A program made the position numbers and the translations under genes. Under the pieces are notes generated by a model, which had not been told where the DNA came from, did not search any database, and was given only the letters and a program-made list of their open reading frames with translations. A DNA stretch of 28,871 nucleotides, from positions 1 to 28,871 of the forward strand of contig CAYMGX010000049.1 of assembly GCA_964390065.1 (NCBI GenBank). The letters run 5' to 3'. The stretch comes from JAAZBG01 sp964390065 (GTDB taxonomy: Bacteria > Fibrobacterota > Chitinivibrionia > Chitinivibrionales > Chitinispirillaceae). Below are positions 22,948 through 28,871 of the stretch, in pieces (positions within the stretch are counted from its first letter, which is position 1; each line of letters starts with the position of its first letter).

Positions 22948-24450
22948 ATGGATTCACAAGAGAAAAAAATAAAGATCAACTGGGAGGGATCACTCTTTTG
23001 CCATCACAGCCTTGCAATGGTAAATCGTGAGTTTCTCACAGAATTAACCTATTATAACAACTTTGACATTCGCCATGTGCCTTTTGAACGTGATCAGTTC
23101 AAACCTGATGAGCACTCAAAATACTCCCGGTTGGCAAACATTACAACGGCTATGCATCCCGACGCTGACATTCATATTCGTCACCGCTGGCCCCCCGATT
23201 TCTCAAGACCATCAAGTGGAAAACTTATCGCCATGCAGCCCTGGGAGTATGGCAGCCTGCCGGTAAAATGGCGTGATTATATGAATAGTACCGTTGACGA
23301 AGTCTGGGTATATACACACTACCTTAAAAAATGCTATGTTAGCTCCGGTGTTGATGAAGAAAAAATTGTTACCGTTCCTCTTGGTATAGATCCGGATGTC
23401 TTCAAACCGGGGACTGAGCCATTCCGCACAATGGTTGATTTATCAAACGGCAGGTATACTTTCTTTTTTAATGGCGGGGCAACTTTACGTAAAGGTGTTG
23501 ATATACTGGTAAATGCCTATCTGAATGAATTTTCAGTGTTAGATAATGTATGTCTCGTCATAAAAGATTCCTGTGCATATGCAAAAAATCTGTCTGCCAA
23601 AATCGAAGAGCTTTCGAAACGAACTGATATAGCAAAACTTATTTACCTTAATGTCAATGTTGAACATTACGAGCTGCCATCATTGTATGCAGCGTGCGAC
23701 TGCTATGTCCATCCTTACAGGGCGGAAGGATATGGGTTACCGATTGCCGAAGCGCTTGCATGTGACAAACCGGTAATAGTCACCGGCGGTGGATCCTGTC
23801 TTGATTTTATCGATCCGGATATGGCTTACTTTGTCAAGTGTTCGATAGAAACGATGAATCAGAAGGTTGTAAGTGATATGCCGACAGTTGATTTTCCGTT
23901 CTGGTTTCTACCGGATATGGAGCATTTACAAAAAGTAATGCGGTATGTTTTTGACAACAGGGAACAGGCAAAAGACAGGGGTAAAAAAGCCGGTGAAATG
24001 ATCCGTTTGAAGCACACCTGGGCCCGTGCAGCCAGGGTTGCAGCCGAGCGGTTCTGTTTGATAGGTGGTGTTTTCCCGCAAAACTGTATTGATGACAGGC
24101 AGCAGTTGATGCTTGATTGTGCCATTAAGCTATTGAAGAATGGTTCGTTTAGTGATGCAGCAGAGCTGTTTACGCTGATACTGCAGACGTATGGTGATAA
24201 CTCCATGTGTTACGAAGGACTTGGTCTGATCGCATTTCAACAGAAACAATTTAGTGACAGTTTTGAATATTTAAAAATCGCCAACAGAATCAGTCCCGAT
24301 GTCTCCGATATTTTGCTTAACTGGTCGGAAGTCGCCCGCAGGCTTGGAAACCTTATCGAACTACGGCAACCCCTGCTTTACATAATCAAACAGCACCCGC
24401 ACAACCCCGATGTAACTTCACTTGCCAGAGAGCTTGGCGTTTTCGTTTGA
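22948..24450 (+). CDS. GT4-family glycosyltransferase with C-terminal TPR repeats
   Basis: A 500-residue cytoplasmic protein. Residues 8-160 are the acceptor half of a GT-B fold (INWEGSLFCHHSLAMVNREF, VWVYTHYLKKCYVSSGVDEEK, VPLGIDPDVFKPG). Residues 168-370 are the nucleotide-sugar half, with FNGGATLRKGVD, the E260-GYGLPIA-E268 motif of retaining GT4 enzymes and CDKPVIVTGGG. Residues about 385-495 form TPR-like helices (AIKLLKNGSFSDAAELFTLI, YEGLGLIAFQQKQFSDSFEYL). This matches enzymes that glycosylate proteins or build surface glycans; donor and acceptor are unknown. The gene stands alone behind its own promoter. Confidence 0.88.
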   Translation: MDSQEKKIKINWEGSLFCHHSLAMVNREFLTELTYYNNFDIRHVPFERDQFKPDEHSKYSRLANITTAMHPDADIHIRHRWPPDFSRPSSGKLIAMQPWEYGSLPVKWRDYMNSTVDEVWVYTHYLKKCYVSSGVDEEKIVTVPLGIDPDVFKPGTEPFRTMVDLSNGRYTFFFNGGATLRKGVDILVNAYLNEFSVLDNVCLVIKDSCAYAKNLSAKIEELSKRTDIAKLIYLNVNVEHYELPSLYAACDCYVHPYRAEGYGLPIAEALACDKPVIVTGGGSCLDFIDPDMAYFVKCSIETMNQKVVSDMPTVDFPFWFLPDMEHLQKVMRYVFDNREQAKDRGKKAGEMIRLKHTWARAARVAAERFCLIGGVFPQNCIDDRQQLMLDCAIKLLKNGSFSDAAELFTLILQTYGDNSMCYEGLGLIAFQQKQFSDSFEYLKIANRISPDVSDILLNWSEVARRLGNLIELRQPLLYIIKQHPHNPDVTSLARELGVFV

Positions 24451-24556
24451 ATTGGTATTATTCATGTTGTTTGTTATACCCCGATATCACATCAATGCAC
24501 ACTATCCAATCAACAATGGTAAATCATTGGATAATATCGCGGTGGCCTGCAAAAAA

Positions 24557-24895
24557 ATGATTGACGTGGTGGTTGATGCGGCGGGTTACAAAACGGGTGG
24601 TTGTTTCGGATTGGGGCGGGCGGAGAGGCACGAGGCCTGTCCCTACGGGACGGCGGGGACGGCGGTGGATAATAATTCGGGAAAAACATTGGGTGATATT
24701 GTTGGGACGTTTAAATCGATCATTACACACCGGTTTCATGATCATATTATCAGAAATGAGAATGTATTGTTTCGTGTCCGTCAATATATACAAAACAATC
24801 CTTCAAATTGGCATAGTGATAAAATGAATAATTCAAATAATAATAGGGTACATGAAATCATCGATAGTTATGGGGAGGGATCATGGATGGTTTAA
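24557..24895 (+). pseudogene. Decayed REP-associated tyrosine transposase (RAYT, TnpA-REP)
   Basis: The frame contains GKTLGDIVGTFKSIITH followed directly by RFHDHIIRNENVLFRVRQYI and NNPSNWHSDKMN. These are the familiar C-terminal blocks of Y1/IS200-like REP-associated transposases, in which the middle helix carrying the catalytic Tyr and the intervening W-Q-R residues belong near and between those blocks. Here about 15-25 residues between ...IITH and RFHDH are missing, and the N-terminal half with the HUH motif (upstream of MIDVVVDAAG) is absent or unrecognisable. A GC-rich stretch (24600-24665, with GTCCC-TAC-GGGAC) interrupts the middle. It cannot be active. REP-like hairpins lie downstream. 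Confidence 0.75.
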
Positions 24896-24925
24896 TTGCC
24901 GGGCGGTGAGGTCGCATAAAAATAA

Positions 24926-24949
24926 GCGTCAGGTATTGCTACCTGACGC
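24926..24949. terminator. Perfect hairpin GCGTCAGGTA/TACCTGACGC
   Basis: A 10-bp perfect stem with a 4-base TTGC loop. Neither strand has a good T run, so it may be a terminator remnant or a REP-like palindrome. Confidence 0.5.
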
Positions 24950-25265
24950 CTTCCGCTTCACCCAAATTGTCTGCAAGAGAACCTTGCAATGAGGATTATT
25001 ATGTAGGTACTGATAATATACTGTCGTGCATTTCGTTTTGCCAATTTTTTTGAAAATAATTTGATGATTTTGTCAAAATTGGGTGGTGAAGATCACATAT
25101 ACAAATTGGGACCGTTTGTAAATGTGTGAATGATGGTTCTGTTTAACAATACGGGTAATTAATAATCCGGGTTAACAGAATGAACCAATTGTACCGTACA
25201 ACAAAATGGTTGAATGATTTCACCACAAATCAAAACGGTTGAATTATTCCATTATTAAACAAAAT

Positions 25266-25285
25266 GGGCGAATTATGATTCGCCC
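25266..25285. repeat. REP-like palindrome
   Basis: GGGCGAAT-TATG-ATTCGCCC, a perfect 8-bp stem with 4-base loop, followed by CTACGGT. It lies 370 bases from the transposase remnant; such palindromes are the usual substrate of RAYT enzymes. Confidence 0.6.
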
Positions 25286-25394
25286 CTACGGTGGTACGGT
25301 GCGCGTTTCGTCACGGGTCACTCGTCACCTGTTACGGTTTTGGTATCACATTATGTTTAAATGTCGTGGATTTCTATAAAACGGGGGTGCGGGA

Positions 25395-25862
25395 TTAATC
25401 TACGTATTTATTCTCACTCTTAATTATGATATCCAGAAAACTGTCTGCACTATCTGCCGCTAACAGCTTTGTTCGGACATCTTCATATGACATAATTCTC
25501 GAGAGTGAAGATAAAATGTTGGTATGATCGGTTGATGTATTTGCCGGCGAAATCATCATGAAAATAAGATGTACCGGTTCTTCGTCAATTGCATTAAAAT
25601 CGATGCCGTTATCAGAACGGCCGGCAATCATATAAAGTCTGTCAATGCCGTTAATTCTTCCATGAGGTATTGCGATGCCGTAACCGATACCGGTAGACAT
25701 ATCAGATTCCCGCTCAAGTATCTTTTGTGCGATTGAATCTCCATTTGGGATACCGTGAAGCGACACCATATACCGGGCCATCTGTGTCAACACTTCCTGC
25801 TTATCGGTGCTGGCAAGCTCAATCAAGATTGAGTTTTTCTGAAGAATATCCTGAACTCTCAC
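25395..25862 (-). CDS. ptsN: PTS EIIA-like protein (fructose/nitrogen type)
   Basis: A 155-residue single-domain EIIA of the fructose/Ntr family. The motif TGIGYGIAIPHGR (57-69) contains the phosphorylated H67; VHLIFMMISP and HTNILSSLSRIM are also typical. PtsN-type proteins are phosphorylated by a phosphotransfer chain and act as regulators rather than sugar importers when no EIIB/EIIC is nearby, as here. It is preceded on the same strand by the small membrane protein gene, 41 bases away, likely in one operon. The symbol is given on domain type; a fructose-type regulator is possible. Confidence 0.8.
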   Translation of the reverse strand: MRVQDILQKNSILIELASTDKQEVLTQMARYMVSLHGIPNGDSIAQKILERESDMSTGIGYGIAIPHGRINGIDRLYMIAGRSDNGIDFNAIDEEPVHLIFMMISPANTSTDHTNILSSLSRIMSYEDVRTKLLAADSADSFLDIIIKSENKYVD

Positions 25863-25903
25863 CTAATTTCCTTGGTTATTGTAGTTGCGTTGCTATTTGA
25901 AAA

Positions 25904-26152
25904 CTATTGTACAAGGGACTTCGAATTTGAAGACTCTTTTTTTATTTTCTGAGTAACAAGGTGTCTTACAATACGGATTATAACATAAAGTGAAACGCCA
26001 GTAAATGCCACAATACGTGAAATAGATGCTATCTGAACATCACTTCGTTCATAATAGAAGAATGTGATCAGGCTGATTCCTGATATAGCGAAACATACAA
26101 GCATTAAGGTAAAACTGTTTTTCGCAAACCAGGATTCAAACTTTGTAGCCAT
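25904..26152 (-). CDS. Small two-helix membrane protein
   Basis: An 82-residue protein with two hydrophobic helices (about 13-32 and 42-64) and a basic, Ser-rich tail. No family recognised. GGAG (22 bases after the preceding region, about 8 bases before the ATG at 26152) is a good ribosome binding site. Likely co-transcribed with the EIIA gene downstream. Confidence 0.6.
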   Translation of the reverse strand: MATKFESWFAKNSFTLMLVCFAISGISLITFFYYERSDVQIASISRIVAFTGVSLYVIIRIVRHLVTQKIKKESSNSKSLVQ

Positions 26153-26256
26153 ATCTATCCTCCATAAAGAGTAGTGATTAGTAGGCAGGGTACACAGGAG
26201 AAAATCCTCAAGTGTTCACCCTTATCCTTATTCTTAATCTCAAATTTAATCTAATC

Positions 26257-27252
26257 TCAACATCTCTCAATCGCAGGATAAATTAATTTATCCCACTGCT
26301 CAGATGGTATATTTTTCAACTTTTCAAGTAATAACTCAATTTCCTCATGTTTGGTTACTGTTAATTTAATCTCAAGGCGGTTGCGTTCGAATGCCTCTGC
26401 CGGTATAAACTGACATCGTGATGGTAATGGGTTGATTTTCCTTGCAAGGGCATACCATTCCTCTTTCACGGTCATAAGCATCGGATAGCGAAGTGCAAAA
26501 AAATAATCCCTGATTTTCTGCACTTTCTGAGGTGCATTAAATGATTGATGACGCATAATTGTATCAACTTCGGGTGTACCGGCAAGATCCCTGACAGTTG
26601 TTTTTTTTGTATAAGCAATCTCAGGAAGCCAGTCAATCAGCTCACGCTGTGTTGAACGCGAGAACTGTAATGCGGTAAAGAGTTTCCTGATTGCATCTCT
26701 GCTTTGCTTTTCCAGCGCAAGGAAGTCCTGTGCGACTGATATATCAAGCGCGGTACTCTCAATAAGAGCAAGAAGTTCCTGGGTGATCGATGAAATACGC
26801 TCAATCTCTCTGCACTCTTTCAATATGAATGGCGGTTTGCTTACAATTGACATATAGAGTAATTCATCACAGTGTGCGTGAAGCCACTTAACAAATAGGA
26901 CTTTTTCCGGCAGGCTGAGAGTTCTTGAGTTGTTCAGGATGATGCGAAGAAATGTGCCTTCAAGTGGAGTCAGGTTGTTGTCAGTAATCAGACACGGTAC
27001 GCTTTTCTGTGCTGAACTCATTGATGCAAACCGCTTGCAGCCATCAATGATTATATAGGTACCATCATTGTCACGGGATACCAGAATAGGGTAGACTGCT
27101 ATGGCCGATGTTGGGGGAACACCGGTAGTATGGAACAATTCAGGATACCGGATTTTTTCAACACTAATCTCTGTTACTTGTGATGTAACAATGGTACTAT
27201 AATGCGGTGCTGTATCGTGTGACAATCGTTTGGTATCGTTTGTAGAGCTCAC
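26257..27252 (-). CDS. ParB/Srx-like domain protein
   Basis: A 331-residue protein starting with GTG at 27252, which has AGGGGA 4 bases upstream and overlaps the end of the glycosyltransferase gene by 56 bases. A longer ATG reading (27432) would overlap that gene by over 230 bases and is not used. Residues 28-95 resemble the ParB N-terminal/Srx fold: EISVEKIRYPE, then VYPILVSRDNDGTYIIIDGC with D70-G-C-K-R74, the D-G-x-x-R loop of the family, and VPCLI. The rest is helical and includes LSLPEKVLFVKWL and ALEKQSRDAIRKLF, like the ParB DNA-binding helices. No ParA is adjacent and it does not look like the chromosomal ParB. A DNA-binding or CTP-binding regulator is inferred. Confidence 0.65.
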   Translation of the reverse strand: MSSTNDTKRLSHDTAPHYSTIVTSQVTEISVEKIRYPELFHTTGVPPTSAIAVYPILVSRDNDGTYIIIDGCKRFASMSSAQKSVPCLITDNNLTPLEGTFLRIILNNSRTLSLPEKVLFVKWLHAHCDELLYMSIVSKPPFILKECREIERISSITQELLALIESTALDISVAQDFLALEKQSRDAIRKLFTALQFSRSTQRELIDWLPEIAYTKKTTVRDLAGTPEVDTIMRHQSFNAPQKVQKIRDYFFALRYPMLMTVKEEWYALARKINPLPSRCQFIPAEAFERNRLEIKLTVTKHEEIELLLEKLKNIPSEQWDKLIYPAIERC

Positions 27253-28033
27253 TGTTTCCCCTTTTGTTATAGCCGTTTGCAAGAATTTGTGCCTTTTGGA
27301 CAAGTACAGTAACCGCTTGATGATACTGCTCCGGGACAAGACTAATGGTTTCGAGAAGCTGAAGGATACTCCGCACCCGGTATCTGTCCAGATGTTCTGC
27401 GGTTCCCGACAACTGATCATCATGGCCGCCATAGCGTGTTAAAAGAAATTCATCAAGAAGCCCGACACGGTTCCTGCTGCAGATCCGCAACCACAGATCA
27501 TAATCCTCGCAAGCCCGTAGTGATTCATTGAATCCGCCGCTTGAATCAAAGAGTTCCCGCGAGAGGATCACCGATGATGGCGTGATCATGCAGCGATCAA
27601 GGCTTTGCTTAAAAATATCACCCTGGATTTTTTCATGTGTCCTGGGAGGATTAACCCGTACACCGTTTCGTATCCAGACCTCCTTTGTCTGCATGATCGC
27701 AATTTCTCTATTGATATCCAGCCATTGAAGCTGTTTTTGCAGTTTATGACGGTGCCAGTAGTCATCGGAATCAAGAAATGCAATCCATTGACCGTTTGAA
27801 ACCTTTACTCCATCATTGCGGGCTGCCGAAACACCGCAATTCTGATCAAATCTTACAATCCTGATCCGCGGATCATATCCCCCAATGGCACTGCCAGATA
27901 GCGAAACATCAGAGCCATCATCAACAATAATCAGTTCAAAATCCCGAAACGACTGGCATAACACTGATGCTACTGCACGCTCTAAAAGTGTATACCTGTT
28001 ATATACAGGAATTATTACTGAAATACATGGCAT
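27197..28033 (-). CDS. GT2-family glycosyltransferase
   Basis: A 278-residue GT-A fold enzyme. It starts ISVIIPVYNRYTLLERAVAS; D38-D39-G binds nucleotide, GVSAARNDGV (67-76) and D88-S-D90-D91 (the metal-binding DxD) follow, and C-E176-D177-YDLWLR holds the catalytic base. No membrane segments, so cytoplasmic or peripheral, probably adding a sugar to a surface glycan. Its 3' end overlaps the ParB-like gene by 56 bases. A structured leader lies upstream (28103-28132). Confidence 0.9.
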   Translation of the reverse strand: MPCISVIIPVYNRYTLLERAVASVLCQSFRDFELIIVDDGSDVSLSGSAIGGYDPRIRIVRFDQNCGVSAARNDGVKVSNGQWIAFLDSDDYWHRHKLQKQLQWLDINREIAIMQTKEVWIRNGVRVNPPRTHEKIQGDIFKQSLDRCMITPSSVILSRELFDSSGGFNESLRACEDYDLWLRICSRNRVGLLDEFLLTRYGGHDDQLSGTAEHLDRYRVRSILQLLETISLVPEQYHQAVTVLVQKAQILANGYNKRGNSELYKRYQTIVTRYSTAL

Positions 28034-28102
28034 GGCTTGAAAATATTATATGCCGGATCACTGACAATCAAAGAATGGACGATCAGTATCAACATATAAA
28101 AT

Positions 28103-28132
28103 AGCAGGGGTGACTCGCAAGTCTTCCCTGCT
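28103..28132 (-). promoter_or_regulatory. Composite hairpin in the leader of the GT2 gene
   Basis: AGCAGGG (28103-28109) pairs with CCCTGCT (28126-28132), and inside, after a 2x2 internal loop, GACT pairs with AGTC around a CGCA tetraloop. On the minus strand it is followed by ATTTTATAT, weakly terminator-like, about 70 bases before the GT2 start. An attenuator or structured leader is possible; no riboswitch class was recognised. Confidence 0.45.
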
Positions 28133-28366
28133 GCGTTGGCCCCAAGGTCATGCTCATTTATGCACGCAAAAAAAATATTAAAAAAGATCTTGCGTTTCAT
28201 ATACTACAATTGCACAATATGTAGTAATAAAGTTCTTTTAAACATACTGTATGCCGTATTTAATAAAGTTAAATACTCAGACAATACTTTTCCGGACTGA
28301 TACACTTGACTAAATGGGACAATGTAACAGTAGTACTTCCTGTTTACGCTGTAACTTTTACCATAA

Positions 28367-28403
28367 AAATTCACTAAACAACAGTGGGTTGTTTAGTGAA
28401 TTT
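28367..28403. repeat. Perfect palindrome, 16-bp stem
   Basis: ATTCACTAAACAAC (28369-28382) and GTTGTTTAGTGAAT (28388-28401) are exact mirrors around AGTGG; two flanking A-T pairs extend the stem. A T-rich right edge (TTT) might allow weak termination. It lies about 155 bases upstream of the sigma factor start. Confidence 0.65.
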
Positions 28404-28557
28404 CGCCCTTGCGGTAATCTCATGAACTATAACCGGAGAGCAGCATGTCTTGTCATACGGTAATTAACAAAATGTCATTTGATATACTATTACAAAAAAA
28501 ACATTGGCAATTATCACTTTCAGACCTATTTTATATTAAACCTATCAGAAAGCTAAA

Positions 28558-28871
28558 ATGAGCAAACCAAATCTACCCATCGCAGAAGAAGGCAGCCTGT
28601 CACTTTACCTGAAGGAAATTGGTAAACTTCAACCACTTACGAGTGAAGTTGAGGCGAAAATCGCCGCAAAAATCCGTCAGGATGATCAGGAGGCTCTTGA
28701 CACCTTAGTAAAAGCGAACCTCCGTTTTGTTGTAAGCGTAGCCCGTAACTATCAGAATCAGGGCCTCTCATTATGTGATCTTATTAATGAGGGAAATGTC
28801 GGGCTGGTACGCGCAGCCAAGAGGTTTGATGAAAAGAAAAATTTCCGTTTTATATCGTATGCCGTCTGGTG
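28558..28871 (+). CDS. RNA polymerase sigma-70 factor, RpoD/SigA type (partial, 3' end outside)
   Basis: The frame begins at the ATG at 28558 and is open to the window end (104 codons). It reads SLSLYLKEIGKLQPLTSEVE (sigma region 1.2), then ANLRFVVSVARNYQNQGLSL (region 2.1), DLINEGNVGLVRAAKRFD (2.2) and FRFISYAVW at the edge (2.3). Region 1.1 is absent: only 12 residues precede region 1.2. That matches group 2 or the short primary sigma factors of some phyla, so rpoD itself is not asserted. AGAAAG lies about 6 bases upstream as a poor ribosome binding site. Confidence 0.9.
   Translation, partial: MSKPNLPIAEEGSLSLYLKEIGKLQPLTSEVEAKIAAKIRQDDQEALDTLVKANLRFVVSVARNYQNQGLSLCDLINEGNVGLVRAAKRFDEKKNFRFISYAVW

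Larger units (their letters stand above)
24896..25394. other. Intergenic region rich in REP-like palindromes
   Basis: About 500 bases with no gene. It contains two perfect hairpins (24926-24949 and 25266-25285), three loose direct repeats of the form AAA(A/T)(C/G)GG(T/C)(T/G)GAAT (about 25203, 25229, 25262), and near 25305-25335 a GTCACGGGTCACTCGTCACC segment related to the tandem repeat at 12225. Confidence 0.5.
28034..28557. other. Long divergent intergenic region with two strong hairpins
   Basis: About 525 bases between the GT2 gene (-) and the sigma factor gene (+). It holds the composite hairpin 28103-28132 and the perfect palindrome 28367-28403. A 61-codon minus-strand frame (28015-28200) overlaps the GT2 start and runs through the first hairpin; it is not called as a gene. 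Confidence 0.5.

Noticed and set aside
24422..24556. Extending the transposase remnant back to an ATG at 24422
   Set aside because: That start lies in the end of the glycosyltransferase gene in another frame, and the segment shows no resemblance to transposases.
27253..27432. N-terminal extension of the ParB-like protein to an ATG at 27432
   Set aside because: It would overlap the GT2 gene by over 230 bases in another frame; a GTG at 27252 has a strong ribosome binding site and only a short overlap.
28015..28200. 61-codon minus-strand frame in the GT2 leader
   Set aside because: It overlaps the GT2 start and runs through a strong hairpin; no ribosome binding site or similarity was seen.

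Overview
The window looks like a chromosomal segment of a Gram-negative bacterium of moderate to low GC. The evidence is an LpxK lipid A kinase, a TonB-dependent outer-membrane receptor, a lipoprotein and an outer-membrane-type protein remnant ending in Phe. The housekeeping order (rpmE, a DUF1385 membrane protein, prfA, prmC, then lpxK, SH3 proteins, ruvX, rsmI on one strand), together with HD-GYP and PATAN signalling proteins, would suit a Fibrobacterota/Chitinivibrionia-like lineage. That placement is a guess; no rRNA or other decisive marker is present.

Bases 1-4060 are an accessory, rearranged, AT-rich island. It opens with the last codons of a polymorphic toxin (AHH-nuclease-like tail) and its Imm11-type immunity gene. 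A structured repeat of about 90 bp follows, then a two-gene module (a small basic protein plus a nucleotidyltransferase) behind a promoter whose -10 is overlapped by an inverted repeat, with a second copy of that control element after the module. Next come the last third of a XerC-like integrase, an Rhs core fragment without a start fused to a C-terminal toxin domain, its probable immunity gene, a second copy of the 90-bp repeat and a 145-bp inverted-repeat element. The whole reads as an array of displaced Rhs-CT/immunity cassettes.

Bases 4056-6335 (minus strand) hold two genes resembling accessory proteins of contractile injection systems (T6SS or eCIS): an OmpA-like protein with an inserted peptidoglycan-binding module, and a protein with two beta modules plus a long helical tail. 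Bases 6880-7970 carry a YitT-family membrane protein and a 3' remnant of an outer-membrane protein. Bases 8227-11532 carry two overlapping HD-GYP genes, the first catalytically intact and possibly leaderless, the second with a ruined metal site.

Bases 11533-19499 are a long minus-strand housekeeping block (rsmI, ruvX, two SH3 membrane proteins, lpxK, prmC, prfA, DUF1385, rpmE) whose gaps hold short tandem and dispersed repeats, including nine copies of a 7-bp unit ahead of rsmI and an 11-G run ahead of prmC. Bases 19764-24450 hold a TonB-dependent receptor (+), a lipoprotein (-) and a GT4-TPR glycosyltransferase (+). A decayed REP-associated transposase and REP-like hairpins follow to 25394. 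The last part has a PtsN-like EIIA and a small membrane protein (-), a GT2 glycosyltransferase overlapping a ParB-like-domain gene (-), a long structured intergenic region, and the start of an RpoD-type sigma factor that runs off the end.

No tRNA, rRNA or CRISPR array was recognised.
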